Shown here piece by piece: positions 38,606-48,725 of a DNA stretch of 64,000 nucleotides (the stretch's first letter is position 1; each line of letters opens with the position of its first letter). The DNA is from Hoeflea sp. (GTDB taxonomy: Bacteria; Pseudomonadota; Alphaproteobacteria; Rhizobiales; Rhizobiaceae), in assembly GCF_014359905.1 (NCBI RefSeq), contig NZ_JACIYP010000003.1, positions 56,822 to 120,821 of the forward strand, read 5' to 3'. Below the pieces are notes generated by a model that saw only the letters and a program-made list of their open reading frames with translations, did no database searches and was not told where the DNA came from. Position numbers and translations under genes: made by a program.

Positions 38606-38714
38606 GACCGCTCCTCTCGCCGAAGCCTTCGGCACTTTTTGCTTTTGTGAACGCTCTGACTGTTTGACCCTGGGCCCTGGGCGCGCCGGTGATATGGGTG
38701 GACGCGCCTGTGCC

Positions 38715-39641
38715 CTAGTGTGCGGCCTCCGCGAGTTCGGGCTCGGATCCCGTCTCGACCACGGGTGCAGGAAGTGCCTTCGGTGCGGGCGCATCCATCT
38801 TCAGGAATATCCGCAATAGCCGTGCAATCGTCTCCGGTAGGTTGTGACGATGCACCACCATGTCGATCATGCCATGATCGAGCAGGTATTCCGAGGTCTG
38901 GAAGCCTTCCGGCAGCTTTTCCCGGATGGTCTGTTCAATCACCCGCTTGCCGGCAAAACAGATTTCCGCGCCGGGCTCGGCCAGATGCACGTCGCCCAGC
39001 ATCGCATAGGAGGCGGAGACGCCGCCGGTGGTCGGATTGGTCAGCACCACGATATAGGGCAGGCCGGCTTCCTTGAGCATTTCCACGGCAACAGTCGTGC
39101 GCGGCAATTGCATCAGCGAGAGAATCCCCTCCTGCATGCGCGCGCCGCCGGAGGCGGGAAACATCACCAGCGGGCAATGCCGCGCGATGGCGGCTTCGAA
39201 GGCCTGGATGATGGCTTCGCCCGCGGCAATGCCGAGTGACCCGCCCATGAAGGCAAAGTCATGCACGCAGGCGATGATCTTGACACCCTGCACCGACCCA
39301 TGGGCGGCGACCACGGAATCCTCGAGCCCGGTCTTGGTCCGGCTTTCGCGCAACCGGTCGCTGTATTTCTTGGAATCGCGGAACTTGAGTGGATCCTGCG
39401 GCACCTTCGGCGACGGCAGCATCTCGTATTTGCCCTCGTCGAAAATGTGCTTGAGACGGGCCTCGGCCGACATCTTCATGTGGTAGCCGGAAGCCGGGAT
39501 CACGAAATGGTTTTCCTCGAGATCATTGTGGAACACCATTTCCCCGGTTTCGGGGCACTTGATCCACAGGTTCTCCGGGACCTCGCGGCGGCCGAGCATC
39601 GAGTTGATCTTGGGCCTGACGTAATTGGTAATCCAGTTCAA
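38715..39641 (-). CDS. accD: Acetyl-CoA carboxylase carboxyltransferase beta subunit
   Basis: AccD forms the carboxyltransferase with AccA, making malonyl-CoA for fatty acid synthesis. The 308-residue protein has the crotonase-like core with [23 protein letters not shown] and [11 protein letters not shown]. The N-terminal zinc ribbon expected of AccD (two CxxC pairs) is degenerate: only C29 (IKCPETGE) remains, and the second pair is replaced by IPASGYH. This seems typical of Rhizobiales. It sits 38 bases after trpA, upstream of folC, an order common in proteobacteria. Confidence 0.95.
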   Translation of the reverse strand: MNWITNYVRPKINSMLGRREVPENLWIKCPETGEMVFHNDLEENHFVIPASGYHMKMSAEARLKHIFDEGKYEMLPSPKVPQDPLKFRDSKKYSDRLRESRTKTGLEDSVVAAHGSVQGVKIIACVHDFAFMGGSLGIAAGEAIIQAFEAAIARHCPLVMFPASGGARMQEGILSLMQLPRTTVAVEMLKEAGLPYIVVLTNPTTGGVSASYAMLGDVHLAEPGAEICFAGKRVIEQTIREKLPEGFQTSEYLLDHGMIDMVVHRHNLPETIARLLRIFLKMDAPAPKALPAPVVETGSEPELAEAAH

Positions 39642-39679
39642 GGCGGTCTCTCCGGTTTGTCCCGTCTAATGTGGGGGCG

Positions 39680-40519
39680 TTACTCGGCCGGCGCAAGCCG
39701 TGCCGCGCGAACGCCGGTAGCGAGCCCGCGCACCATGGTGGCGACGCTCTCCACGGTGTCGGTCGTTGCCGCTCCCTTGGCGTCGAGCGTGTTGGCGATC
39801 TGGTTGACGATAGCCGTGCCGACCACCACGCCATCGGCGGACTGGCCGATGGCGCGCGCCTGCTCGGCGGTCTTGACGCCGAAGCCGACGCAAACCGGCA
39901 GGGTGGTGTGGCTCTTGATCCGGTCGACGGCAAGATTGACCTTCGACGTGTCGGCGATCGCCGATCCCGTGATTCCCGTCATCGACACGTAATAGACAAA
40001 GCCCGATGTGTTGGTGAGCACCCGCGGCAGCCGCTTGTCGTCCGTGGTGGGCGTCGCCAGACGAATGAAGTTGAGCCCGGCCTTCAATGCGGGCAGGCAC
40101 AGTTCCTCGTCCATCTCCGGGGGCAGGTCGACGACAATCAGCCCGTCAATGCCGGCTTCCCGCGCATCGACCAGAAAGCGCTCGACCCCATAGATGTAGA
40201 TCGGGTTGTAATAGCCCATCAGCACGATCGGCGTCTCGTTGTCGCCCTTGCGGAAGTCTTGCGCAAGCGCAAGCGTCTTTTTCAGCGTCTGCCCGCCCTT
40301 GAGCGCCCGTTGTCCCGCCATCTGGATCGCCGGGCCGTCGGCCATCGGATCGGAAAACGGCATGCCGAGCTCGATCACGTCGGATCCGGCGCCGGGCAGC
40401 GCCTGCATGATCTTCAGCGACGTGTCATAGTCGGGATCACCGCCCATGAAATAGGTCACCAGCGCCGGCCGGCCCTCGGCTTTCAGTTTTTCGAACCGTG
40501 TGTCGATGCGTGTGGTCAT
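39680..40519 (-). CDS. trpA: Tryptophan synthase alpha chain
   Basis: TrpA cleaves indole-3-glycerol phosphate to indole and glyceraldehyde 3-phosphate and passes indole to TrpB. The 279-residue TIM barrel has catalytic E50 ([11 protein letters not shown]) and D61, plus YYNPI and GFGVKT. The start at 40519 is two bases after the trpB stop; in-frame sequence further upstream overlaps trpB and is not part of the gene. Confidence 0.96.
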   Translation of the reverse strand: MTTRIDTRFEKLKAEGRPALVTYFMGGDPDYDTSLKIMQALPGAGSDVIELGMPFSDPMADGPAIQMAGQRALKGGQTLKKTLALAQDFRKGDNETPIVLMGYYNPIYIYGVERFLVDAREAGIDGLIVVDLPPEMDEELCLPALKAGLNFIRLATPTTDDKRLPRVLTNTSGFVYYVSMTGITGSAIADTSKVNLAVDRIKSHTTLPVCVGFGVKTAEQARAIGQSADGVVVGTAIVNQIANTLDAKGAATTDTVESVATMVRGLATGVRAARLAPAE

Positions 40520-40521
40520 GA

Positions 40522-41742
40522 TCAGAGCTCCACTCCGAGGATCTTGCCGACAGTGAAGATGTCCTTGTCGCCGCGGCCGCACAGGTTCATCACGATGATC
40601 TGGTCCTTGTCCATCTTCGGCGCGCGCTTGATCACTTCGGCGAGCGCGTGGCTGGGCTCCAGCGCCGGGATGATGCCTTCGAGACGGGTCAGCAGCTGGA
40701 AGGCTTCGAGCGCCTCGGTGTCCATGATCGGAACATATTCCACCCGGCCGGATTCCTTCAGCCAGGAATGCTCCGGGCCGATGCCGGGATAGTCGAGACC
40801 GGCCGAGATCGAATGGCCTTCCTTGATCTGGCCGTCGCCGTCCTGCAGCAGATAGGTGCGGTTGCCGTGCAGCACGCCGGGCGATCCTGCGGTCAGCGAG
40901 GCGCAATGCTCGTCGCCGTCCAGCCCCTTGCCGCCGGCCTCGACGCCGACAATCTGCACGTCCTTGTCGTCCAGGAACGAATGGAACAGGCCGATGGCGT
41001 TGGAACCGCCGCCGACGGCTGCAACCAGCATGTCGGGCAGGCGGCCTTCCGCGGCCATCATCTGTTCGCGGGTTTCCTCGCCGATCACCGACTGGAAGGT
41101 ACGAACCATCTCCGGATAGGGATGCGGACCCGCCGCCGTTCCGATCAGGTAATAGGTGTCGTCGACATTGGTCACCCAGTCACGCAGCGCCTCGTTCATG
41201 GCGTCCTTCAGCGTGCCGTGGCCGGAAGTGACCGGATGCACCTTGGCGCCCAGGAGCTTCATGCGGAACACGTTCGGCGCCTGGCGCTCCACGTCGGTGG
41301 CGCCCATATAGACTTCGCATGGATAGCCGAAGCGCGCGGCGACGGTGGCCGAGGCGACGCCGTGCTGGCCGGCTCCGGTTTCGGCGATGATGCGGGTCTT
41401 GCCCATGCGCTTGGCGAGCAGGATCTGGCCGATGCAATTGTTGATCTTGTGCGATCCGGTGTGGTTGAGCTCGTCGCGCTTGAAATAGATTTTCGCCCCG
41501 CCCAGATGCTCGGTGAGCCGCTCGGCGAAATACATCGGCGACGGCCGCCCGGTGTAATGGGTGTTGAGATGCTCAAGCTCGGCGCGGAACGCCGGGTCGG
41601 CCTTGGCCCGTGTCCACTCCTCTTCCAGCTCGAGGATCAGCGGCATCAGCGTTTCGGCAACGAAACGGCCGCCAAAAATGCCGAACATGCCCTGCTCGTC
41701 GGGACCGGTGCGGAATGAATTCGGATGGGTTGTCTGGTTCAC
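40522..41742 (-). CDS. trpB: Tryptophan synthase beta chain
   Basis: TrpB is the PLP enzyme that condenses indole with serine. The 406-residue protein has the PLP lysine K99 in [11 protein letters not shown], the catalytic glutamate in AETGAGQHG, and the phosphate loop GGGSNAIG. It lies between trpF (five bases upstream) and trpA, in the usual order trpF-trpB-trpA. Confidence 0.97.
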   Translation of the reverse strand: MNQTTHPNSFRTGPDEQGMFGIFGGRFVAETLMPLILELEEEWTRAKADPAFRAELEHLNTHYTGRPSPMYFAERLTEHLGGAKIYFKRDELNHTGSHKINNCIGQILLAKRMGKTRIIAETGAGQHGVASATVAARFGYPCEVYMGATDVERQAPNVFRMKLLGAKVHPVTSGHGTLKDAMNEALRDWVTNVDDTYYLIGTAAGPHPYPEMVRTFQSVIGEETREQMMAAEGRLPDMLVAAVGGGSNAIGLFHSFLDDKDVQIVGVEAGGKGLDGDEHCASLTAGSPGVLHGNRTYLLQDGDGQIKEGHSISAGLDYPGIGPEHSWLKESGRVEYVPIMDTEALEAFQLLTRLEGIIPALEPSHALAEVIKRAPKMDKDQIIVMNLCGRGDKDIFTVGKILGVEL

Positions 41743-41747
41743 TTCAC

Positions 41748-42428
41748 TTACTCCTGAAACCGTTCCCTTTGCGGGGTCGCAACACCGGCATCGCGGACTG
41801 CCCGGACGAAATCGTCCATCATCGCGAGATCCTTGACGCCCGGCGCGCTTTCGACGCCGGATGAGACATCAACCATGGTGGCGCCACTGACACGGAGCGC
41901 CTCGCCGACATTGTCTTTCGTCAATCCACCGGAAAGCATGTAACTAACGCGGTCGTCAAGCGCGGCAAGAAGCCGCCAGTCAAAGCTCACGCCATTGCCG
42001 CCGGGCAAGTCTGATCCTTTTGGCGGCTTGGCGTCAAACAGAAACCGGTCGGCAATGCCGATGTAGGGCGCGATCCGGTCAAGATCAGCCGCCTCGCGAA
42101 TGGCGAAGGCCTTCATTACCGGAAGCCCGAACCGGGTCTTGAGCTCCGCGGTCCGTTCCGGGCTTTCCGCGCCATGCAACTGCAGCCAGTCGGGTTTCAT
42201 GGCCGAAACAATGTCGTCCAGCCCGGCATCACCCATGTCGACGGTGACCGCCACGGTCTTGAGACCACGCGCCTGCGCGCGCCGGGCAAGCATGCTCGCC
42301 ACATCGACCGCGACATGGCGCGGGCTCTTCTGAAAGAAGATGAACCCCGCCATATCGGCATTGAGATCGGCCGCGCGATCCACCGCTTCAGGCGTGCTCA
42401 GGCCGCAAATCTTGATGGTTGCTGTCAT
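41748..42428 (-). CDS. trpF: Phosphoribosylanthranilate isomerase
   Basis: TrpF converts phosphoribosylanthranilate to the enol deoxyribulose phosphate before indole glycerol phosphate synthesis. The 226-residue barrel has the catalytic cysteine C8 in IKICGL and the second catalytic residue in VTVDMGD; the C-terminal phosphate loops are MLSGGLT and DVSSGVES. The ATG at 42428 gives [10 protein letters not shown]; an upstream ATG at 42602 is inside the neighbouring gene. No trp leader peptide is seen ahead of it. Confidence 0.95.
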   Translation of the reverse strand: MTATIKICGLSTPEAVDRAADLNADMAGFIFFQKSPRHVAVDVASMLARRAQARGLKTVAVTVDMGDAGLDDIVSAMKPDWLQLHGAESPERTAELKTRFGLPVMKAFAIREAADLDRIAPYIGIADRFLFDAKPPKGSDLPGGNGVSFDWRLLAALDDRVSYMLSGGLTKDNVGEALRVSGATMVDVSSGVESAPGVKDLAMMDDFVRAVRDAGVATPQRERFQE

Positions 42429-42529
42429 GGCGGCTGACCTCGCACAATTCAGGGGATGAGTCGAGATATGGATGTCTCGAACGCGACGATCCTCCCCCTT
42501 CAAAGAAGGGAAATCCGGCTCGGCCCGGG

Positions 42530-43276
42530 TTAAAACGTCACGGCGAACAGCCGCGAGCCATTCTGCTTGAGCCAGCGCTTGGCTTCTTTCGTCCGCGGAC
42601 ATAGAGCGGTGCAGGTCGCCCAGAAATCCGGACCGTGGTTCATTTCCTTCAGATGCGCCACTTCGTGGGCGGCGAGATAGTCGATCACGAAATCCGGCGC
42701 CATGGCGATCCGCCAGGAAAACGACAGGTTTCCCTCCGACGTGCAGGATCCCCAGCGGCTCCTGGTGTCCTTGTAGGCGATGGCGCGCACAGGCTTGCCG
42801 AGCGCCGCGGCATGTTTGCGGACCAACGCGTCCAGTTCGCGCCGCGCGACCCGCTTGAGATGGTCCGCCACACGCCGTCCCACATGCTCGGGGGACCCCG
42901 ACACCATCAGGGTGCGCACCCCGCCGATCTCGGCCTCTTCGGCAAGACCGCGAAGCTTGCCGGTCATCTCGATGCGGTGATCGACGCCGCGAATGGCTAT
43001 GATCCTGTCCTGCGCAAGCGGCCCTGCGTCAGTGACGCGCGCCAGCCGGGTCATCAGCCAGCCATGATGACGGGTGAGGAAATCGTCGATCTCCCGGCCC
43101 GGCAGTCCCCGTGGAATGGTCAGTTTCAGCGCCTGGCCGCCCGGCTCGATCCTCAGCGTCATCCGTGTTGCCCGCGCGTGCTCGCGAACGGTGAGTGGCA
43201 GCTCGCGGCCATTGACGGTCACCGCCGCGGGACGGGGCGTGGATTTCCTGGGGGAGCTGCGGCCAAATCCGAACAT
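42530..43276 (-). CDS. YgjP-type (DUF45) zinc metalloprotease-like protein
   Basis: This 248-residue protein belongs to the YgjP/DUF45 family, with the zinc motif HEVAHLKEMNH at 204-214 and the conserved TRSRWGSCTSEGNLSFSWR block in two parts around 171-189. E. coli YgjP binds metal and resembles the WSS1/SprT-type proteases; the substrate is unknown. The start at 43276 gives MFGFGRSSPRK. It precedes trpF by about 100 bases on the same strand, so it might be cotranscribed with the trp genes, but a local trpF promoter is also possible. Confidence 0.87.
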   Translation of the reverse strand: MFGFGRSSPRKSTPRPAAVTVNGRELPLTVREHARATRMTLRIEPGGQALKLTIPRGLPGREIDDFLTRHHGWLMTRLARVTDAGPLAQDRIIAIRGVDHRIEMTGKLRGLAEEAEIGGVRTLMVSGSPEHVGRRVADHLKRVARRELDALVRKHAAALGKPVRAIAYKDTRSRWGSCTSEGNLSFSWRIAMAPDFVIDYLAAHEVAHLKEMNHGPDFWATCTALCPRTKEAKRWLKQNGSRLFAVTF

Positions 43277-43337
43277 ATGATGGGGTTTATCCGATTCGCC
43301 GGTGTCGCAAGCTTGAATTTGCATCCGTTCCGGCCAC

Positions 43338-43367
43338 AAAAAAGCGGCGTCCTGAAAAGAACGCCGC
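43338..43367 (-). terminator. Terminator of the DUF2852 gene
   Basis: A perfect 7-bp stem (43344-43350 with 43361-43367) followed on the minus strand by six Ts (complement of 43338-43343) lies 23 bases past the DUF2852 stop. Confidence 0.88.
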
Positions 43368-43389
43368 CGGGTCTTCTGTGCCGACGCTG

Positions 43390-43815
43390 TTAGCCGTCGA
43401 TTTCAGGAACCGAGCCGGATTTGCGGGCCTTGGCCTGACGGTCGGCCATGAACTGGTCGAACTCGGCACGGTCACGCGCCATGCGCAGGTCGCGCATATG
43501 CTGGTCGAACTCGCGGCGCATCTCGTCAAGCTTCTTGCGCTCTTCATCAAGCCGCGAAAGCTCGGTGTCACGCCATGCGTCAAAGGCGGCATTGCCGCTG
43601 CCGGTGGTGCGCATGCCGTCACGGTTCCTGCGGAACGACGACGCCAATCCATCGGTGGCGCGGTTGACGTCGGCCTTGAAGGCGTCGAGCCGGTCGCCCC
43701 AGATGATGTAGGCGAGCATGGCCAGGCCAAGCGGCCAGAAAACCATGAAACCCAGAACCATCAGGGCGATGGTTGCCGGCGTCCAGGCGGGACGGATCAA
43801 TGCGGTCTGTGTCAT
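43390..43815 (-). CDS. DUF2852 family membrane-anchored protein
   Basis: The 141-residue protein has one hydrophobic segment (about residues 13-38), followed by a charged region of about 100 residues that is likely a coiled coil (ELSRLDEERKKLDEMRREF...). I recognise it as DUF2852, found in Rhizobiales and relatives, with no known function. The ATG at 43815 follows a GATGAGG site. It lies downstream of phaZ with 161 bases between, and ends in its own terminator, so it may be a single-gene unit. Confidence 0.82.
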   Translation of the reverse strand: MTQTALIRPAWTPATIALMVLGFMVFWPLGLAMLAYIIWGDRLDAFKADVNRATDGLASSFRRNRDGMRTTGSGNAAFDAWRDTELSRLDEERKKLDEMRREFDQHMRDLRMARDRAEFDQFMADRQAKARKSGSVPEIDG

Positions 43816-43918
43816 CGGTATAAACCTCATCTGGTGAGGGAAGCGGGGATCGTTCCCTTGTAAACTCGATGTGGTATTTGACCCGTCCCGATTCAAGAAA
43901 ATGGCGGCAGGAAACCGC

Positions 43919-43944
43919 TATTGGCTTGATTTGTTGAGCCAATA
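43919..43944. terminator. Hairpin downstream of phaZ
   Basis: A perfect 8-bp inverted repeat (43919-43926 with 43937-43944, TATTGGCT and AGCCAATA) lies 33 bases past the phaZ stop on the minus strand. It lacks a T tract, so termination is only a suggestion; it could be an operator for the DUF2852 gene. Confidence 0.4.
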
Positions 43945-43976
43945 TTCGACCGTTAAACTGCGAGACAAATCCCGCG

Positions 43977-45260
43977 TCAGCCAGTCCTGCCGCCCTTGAT
44001 CACCTTGGAGGCAACTTTGTTCTTGCGGTTGCCGCGAGCATGGGTGCGCATGAAATCGAGAATCCGAGGCGCGATCTCCGCGCGGAAACGCGAACCGTTG
44101 AAGACGCCGTAATGGCCCACCTTCGGCTGGACATAGTGATAGCGCATGTCATCGGGGATGTTGGGGCAGATGGTCTGCGCCGCCTGTGTCTGGCCGAGAC
44201 CGGAAATATCGTCATTCTCGCCTTCGACGGTCAGCAGCGCTACCTTGCGGATCGCCGTCGTGTCGACCCTGCGGCCGCGATGCATCATCTCGCCCTTGGG
44301 CAGCGAATGCTTGATGAACACGGTATCGACCGTCTGCAGGTAGAACTCGGCCGTCATGTCCATGACCGCGAGATACTCGTCATAGAAATCGCGGTGACGT
44401 TCGGCCGAATCGCCGTCATCCTTGACCAGATGCAGGTAGAAATCCTTCTGCGCGATCATGTGGCGGTCGAGATTCATGGTCATGAAGCCGGACAATTGCA
44501 GAAAGCCCGGATAGACCGCCCGGGTGAAGCCCGGCAGCGGCCACGGCACCTGCATGATGACATTGTCCTCGAACCATTCGATCGGCTTGGTCTGCGCCAG
44601 TTCGTTGACGCCTGTGGGATTGATCCTTGTGTCAATCGGACCGCCCATCAGCGTCATTGAAGACGGGGCGAAGGTGTCGCCGCTCTCTTCCATGACCGCG
44701 ACCGCGGCCAGAACCGGCACGGAGGGCTGGCAGACCGCGATCACATGGGTGTCGGGACCCAGCGCATGCAGCATGGAGATGACATAGTCGATATAGTCAT
44801 CAAGGTCGAACCGGCCGTCTGTCACCGGCACCATGCGGGCGTCGGTCCAGTCGGTGATGTAGACTTCGGCCTTGGGCAGCAGGGTTTCGACCGTGCCGCG
44901 CAGCAAGGTGGCGTAGTGGCCCGACATCGGCGCCACGATCAGGATCTTCGGATCGGGCCGGTGATTGTCAGGCAGGGCGCGTTCGAAATGGATCAGGTTG
45001 CAGAACGGCCGCGACCAGACGGTTTTCTCGTGCACGGACACCTTTCCGGTGTTGAGCGTGGTCTGGTCGAGTCCGAAAGCGGGTTTGCCGTAGCGGCGGG
45101 TGGTGCGCTCGAACAATTCGAAACCGGCGCCCATGGCGCGGCCGAACGGCGTGTGGGCAAGCGGGTTGACCGGATTGCGGAACGCCAGGCGCATCGCGTC
45201 GGCATAGGCGCGCATCGGCGCCACGGCGGCATGGTTAAGCTCATACATCTGGTAGAACAT
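43977..45260 (-). CDS. phaZ: Intracellular polyhydroxybutyrate depolymerase
   Basis: PhaZ hydrolyses stored PHB granules to hydroxybutyrate. The 427-residue alpha/beta-hydrolase has no signal peptide and a lipase-like box in which the nucleophile is cysteine (C177 in VCQPS), the hallmark of intracellular PhaZ proteins; AQTICPNIPDDMR and VGHYGVF with the late histidine are near the C-terminus. It is divergent from the DegT gene across 284 bases, and no other PHB genes are nearby. Confidence 0.92.
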   Translation of the reverse strand: MFYQMYELNHAAVAPMRAYADAMRLAFRNPVNPLAHTPFGRAMGAGFELFERTTRRYGKPAFGLDQTTLNTGKVSVHEKTVWSRPFCNLIHFERALPDNHRPDPKILIVAPMSGHYATLLRGTVETLLPKAEVYITDWTDARMVPVTDGRFDLDDYIDYVISMLHALGPDTHVIAVCQPSVPVLAAVAVMEESGDTFAPSSMTLMGGPIDTRINPTGVNELAQTKPIEWFEDNVIMQVPWPLPGFTRAVYPGFLQLSGFMTMNLDRHMIAQKDFYLHLVKDDGDSAERHRDFYDEYLAVMDMTAEFYLQTVDTVFIKHSLPKGEMMHRGRRVDTTAIRKVALLTVEGENDDISGLGQTQAAQTICPNIPDDMRYHYVQPKVGHYGVFNGSRFRAEIAPRILDFMRTHARGNRKNKVASKVIKGGRTG

Positions 45261-45378
45261 GAAGATCCGCCTCTAAAATGGCAGCCAGGCTGCCCGGTTC
45301 GCGCCATCATGCATGTCATATCCTTTAAGGAGTCTGACTTGTCGCAGCGCGCAAACAGGGATTGAGACTATCATGCTT

Positions 45379-45392
45379 TTGCTGCATTGCAA
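45379..45392. promoter_or_regulatory. TGC-rich dyad upstream of phaZ (PhaR-like candidate)
   Basis: TTGCTGCATTGCAA forms a TTGC-N6-GCAA dyad 119 bases upstream of the phaZ start. PhaR regulators of PHB metabolism bind TGC-rich dyads in related alphaproteobacteria. phaR itself is not in the window, so the assignment is tentative. The rest of this 284-base gap shows no gene. Confidence 0.35.
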
Positions 45393-45544
45393 CAACAGCA
45401 GCGGTGAAAACAGGTCTTCTATGGCCAACTGAGCAGACTAAACGGCCGCAACCCGGTCATTGTCCCTATGCATGGTGCGGAACTGGCAATACTGCAGACA
45501 CCGGCTTCGATCTAAGCCTGCAACGCGCCCACGTCTGAGGAGTC

Positions 45545-46750
45545 ATGCCATTGAAACCCTTCACGGGCAGTTTTACCCAACAGGAGGCCCTCGATGACAA
45601 TGTCATTGCTGCAGCCGCTACGGTGCTGAAGTCCGGCCGTCTGCACCGCTACAACACCGCCGAGGGCGAACTCTCCAAGGCCTCCGAACTCGAACAGGCC
45701 TATGCGCTCTACCAGGGCGCGCGCTTCTGCCTGGCCTGCGCCTCGGGCGGATACGCCATGGCGATCGCGCTGCGGGCTGCGGGCCTCAAGCCGGGCGAGA
45801 CGGTGCTCACCAACGGGTTTACGCTCGCGCCCGTCCCCGGCGCCATCGCGTCGGCTGGGGGAAAATCCGTTCTCGTCGAGATTACCGCGGATCTGGTGAT
45901 CGACCTTGAGGATCTGGAGCGCAAGGCCCGCTCCACCGGGGCGCGTTTCCTGCTGCTGTCGAACATGCGCGGTCATCTGGTGGACATGGACCGGCTCTCG
46001 GATCTCGTCCGCCGCCACTCGATGATCCTGATCGAGGACTGCGCCCACACCATGGGTGCGGCCTGGAACGGCCGCAAGAGTGGCGGTTTCGGCCTGGCAG
46101 GGTGCTTTTCGACCCAGACCTACAAGCATCTCAATTCCGGCGAAGGCGGCCTGCTCACTTCCGACGATCCCGACTTCATGGCCCGCGCCATCCTCCTGTC
46201 GGGCTCCTACATGCTCTATGAGCGCCACGGCGCCGCCCCGCCTGCGGAGGCCTTTGGCCGGATCCGGCTCGAAACGCCCAACATGTCGGGCCGCATGGAC
46301 AATCTGCGCGCCGCGATTCTTCTGCCGCAGCTCGCACGCCTCGAAAACAGCATCGACCGCTGGAACGAACGCTATCTGGCCGTGGAAGAGGGTCTCAGAC
46401 CCGTTGAAGGCCTCGTCCTGCCCCGGCGTCCCGAGGCTGAGCGTTATGTCGGCAGCTCCATCCAGTTCCGTCTGCCCGGCCTGTCCCGGCAGGGGGCGGA
46501 AGCTCTAGTCGCTGCCTGCAAGGCGCTGGGGGTGGAATTGAAATGGTTCGGCGCGGCCGATCCGGTGGGTTTCACCTCGACCCACCACAGCTGGCGCTAT
46601 GTCGATCCGCAACTCCTGCCGCAAACCGACCATGTGCTGTCGAGCCTGTTCGACATGCGCCTGCCGCTGACATTTACGGTGGAGGAGTGCCGTCACATTG
46701 CCTCCATTATTGCCCATTGCGCGCACGGATCTTCGCCGTCAGTCCCATAG
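45545..46750 (+). CDS. DegT/DnrJ/EryC1/StrS-family PLP aminotransferase
   Basis: This 401-residue protein is a fold-type I PLP enzyme of the DegT family, usually acting on keto-sugars. It has the PLP-binding aspartate D165 in IEDCAHTMGA and the Schiff-base lysine K194 in STQTYKHLNSGEGG, both intact. No sugar-nucleotide genes are nearby; instead it stands 169 bases upstream of xsc in the same direction. A part in taurine or sulfonate nitrogen handling can be suggested but not shown. It may be an unrelated neighbour. Confidence 0.88.
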   Translation: MPLKPFTGSFTQQEALDDNVIAAAATVLKSGRLHRYNTAEGELSKASELEQAYALYQGARFCLACASGGYAMAIALRAAGLKPGETVLTNGFTLAPVPGAIASAGGKSVLVEITADLVIDLEDLERKARSTGARFLLLSNMRGHLVDMDRLSDLVRRHSMILIEDCAHTMGAAWNGRKSGGFGLAGCFSTQTYKHLNSGEGGLLTSDDPDFMARAILLSGSYMLYERHGAAPPAEAFGRIRLETPNMSGRMDNLRAAILLPQLARLENSIDRWNERYLAVEEGLRPVEGLVLPRRPEAERYVGSSIQFRLPGLSRQGAEALVAACKALGVELKWFGAADPVGFTSTHHSWRYVDPQLLPQTDHVLSSLFDMRLPLTFTVEECRHIASIIAHCAHGSSPSVP

Positions 46751-46834
46751 ATCCCGCCGGTTTCTTGCACCGATCGGGCCTAATCCGGGAAAGCTCCACC
46801 GGCAGTAGCGGCGGAGAGATCATGCGATAGAATG

Positions 46835-46891
46835 ATCTGGCGTAGCCAAGCCCCCAATCTGGCACTAGAGCTGATCGGGCCAGTTGTGGTT
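46835..46891 (+). promoter_or_regulatory. xsc upstream region: CTGG direct repeats and GGGCCAGTTGTGGTT motif
   Basis: Two direct repeats ATCTGGC (46835-46841 and 46857-46863) stand 22 bases apart, about two helical turns. GGGCCAGTTGTGGTT (46877-46891) matches 14 of 15 bases of a motif in the tpa/tauA region (51799-51813). From memory, TauR of Rhodobacter binds direct repeats built on CTGGAC, so these are candidate TauR sites. An AAGGAGG ribosome binding site follows at 46905-46911. Confidence 0.45.
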
Positions 46892-46919
46892 TCTAGCCCT
46901 CAACAAGGAGGATTGCCCC

Positions 46920-48704
46920 ATGCCAAAAATGACCACCGAGGAAGCTTTCGTCAAAGTCCTGCAGATGCACGGCATCGAGCATGCCTTCGGCATCATCGGA
47001 TCGGCCATGATGCCGGTGTCCGATCTCTTCCCCAAGGCCGGGATCACCTTCTGGGACTGCGCCCATGAAACCAATGCCGGGCTGATGTGCGACGGCTACA
47101 TCCGTACCACCGGCAAGATGGCGATGGCGATCGCCCAGAACGGCCCCGGCGTCACCGGCTTCGTCACCCCGGTCAAGACCGCCTACTGGAACCACACGCC
47201 GATGCTGCTGATCACGCCGCAGGCGGCCAACAAGACCATCGGCCAGGGCGGCTTCCAGGAAATGGAGCAGATGCGGCTGTTTGCCGATTGCGTCTGCTAT
47301 CAGGAAGAAGTCCGCGACCCCTCCCGCATCCCGGAAGTCTTGAACCGCGTGATCATGAAGGCCTGGCGCGGCTCGGCGCCGGCGCAGATGAACATCCCGC
47401 GCGACATGTGGACTCAGGTCATCGATGTCGAACTGCCGCAGATGGTCCGCTTCGAGCGTCCCGCCGGCGGCGAACTGGCGATCGCCCAGGCCGCCGAGCT
47501 TCTGTCCAAGGCACGTTTTCCGGTCATCCTCTCGGGCGCCGGCGTCGTGCTGTCGGGCGCGATTCCCGACCTGGCGAAACTGGCAGAACGCCTTGATGCG
47601 CCGGTCTGCTCCAACTACCAGCACAATGACAGCTTCCCCGGTTCGCACCCGCTCGCCGTCGGCCCGCTCGGCTACAACGGCTCCAAGGCCGCGATGGAGC
47701 TGATCGCCAAGGCCGACGTGGTGCTCGCGCTCGGCACCCGGCTCAATCCGTTCTCGACGCTGCCGGGTTACGGCATCGACTACTGGCCGAAGAACGCCGA
47801 TGTCATCCAGGTCGACATCAATGCCGACCGCATCGGCCTCACCAAGAAGGTCACGGTCGGCATCGAGGGCGACGCGGCCAAGGTCGCGCGCGCCATCCTG
47901 TCCCAGCTTTCAGAGACGGCCGGCGATTCGGGCCGCGAGGACCGGCGTAATCTGGTTTCGCTGACCAAGTCCCGCTGGGCCCAGGAACTCTCGTCGCTCG
48001 ACCACGAGGATGATGACCCCGGCACGGTGTGGAACGAGGAATCGCGTGCACGTGACGCCGACCTGATGTCGCCGCGTCAGGCTTGGCGCGCGATCCAGGC
48101 GGGATTGCCAAAAAATGCGATCATCTCGTCCGACATCGGCAACAATTGCGCCATAGGCAATGCCTATCCGACCTTCGAGGAGGGCCGCAAATATCTGGCG
48201 CCCGGCCTGTTCGGTCCCTGCGGCTACGGATTTCCGTCGATCCTCGGCGCCAAGATCGGCCAGCCCGACATTCCGGTGGTGGGATTTGCCGGCGACGGCG
48301 CCTTCGGCATCTCGATGAACGAGATGACCGCCTGCGGACGCGAGAACTGGCCGGCAATCACCATGGTGATCTTCCGCAACTACCAGTGGGGCGCGGAGAA
48401 GCGCAACACCACGCTCTGGTACGACAACAATTTCGTCGGCACCGAACTCGACCGCGATACGTCCTACGCGAAAATCGCCGAGGCCTGCGGCGCGAAGGGG
48501 GTCGTGGTCCGCGACCAGCAGGGTCTGACCGAGGAGCTCGCCAAGGCCGTCGAACGGCAGATGCACAACGGCGAGACCACCTTCATCGAGGTTTTGCTCA
48601 ACCAGGAACTGGGCGAGCCCTTCCGCCGCGACGCCATGAAGAAGCCGGTGGTAGTCGCCGGCATCAATCGCGAGGACATGCGCCCGCAGCAGGGCGCCGC
48701 CTGA
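46920..48704 (+). CDS. xsc: Sulfoacetaldehyde acetyltransferase
   Basis: Xsc is a thiamine-diphosphate enzyme that turns sulfoacetaldehyde and phosphate into acetyl phosphate and sulfite, the desulfonation step of taurine degradation. The 594-residue protein has the N-terminal cofactor-activating glutamate in AHETNAG and the ThDP/Mg motif from GDG 458-460 to N487. The ATG at 46920 has an ideal AAGGAGG site eight bases away. Strong identity with Xsc is inferred from context (tpa, tauR, tauABC) as well as sequence. No pta follows, unlike many xsc loci. Confidence 0.95.
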   Translation: MPKMTTEEAFVKVLQMHGIEHAFGIIGSAMMPVSDLFPKAGITFWDCAHETNAGLMCDGYIRTTGKMAMAIAQNGPGVTGFVTPVKTAYWNHTPMLLITPQAANKTIGQGGFQEMEQMRLFADCVCYQEEVRDPSRIPEVLNRVIMKAWRGSAPAQMNIPRDMWTQVIDVELPQMVRFERPAGGELAIAQAAELLSKARFPVILSGAGVVLSGAIPDLAKLAERLDAPVCSNYQHNDSFPGSHPLAVGPLGYNGSKAAMELIAKADVVLALGTRLNPFSTLPGYGIDYWPKNADVIQVDINADRIGLTKKVTVGIEGDAAKVARAILSQLSETAGDSGREDRRNLVSLTKSRWAQELSSLDHEDDDPGTVWNEESRARDADLMSPRQAWRAIQAGLPKNAIISSDIGNNCAIGNAYPTFEEGRKYLAPGLFGPCGYGFPSILGAKIGQPDIPVVGFAGDGAFGISMNEMTACGRENWPAITMVIFRNYQWGAEKRNTTLWYDNNFVGTELDRDTSYAKIAEACGAKGVVVRDQQGLTEELAKAVERQMHNGETTFIEVLLNQELGEPFRRDAMKKPVVVAGINREDMRPQQGAA

Positions 48705-48725
48705 GGCGTCTTCGGCAAGCCCGGC

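Noticed and set aside
42429..42529. trp attenuator or leader peptide before trpF
   Set aside because: No short frame with Trp codons followed by alternative hairpins is seen.
46884..46919. Upstream ATG extending xsc by 12 residues
   Set aside because: The ideal AAGGAGG site lies between it and the ATG at 46920, and the added residues do not fit the family.
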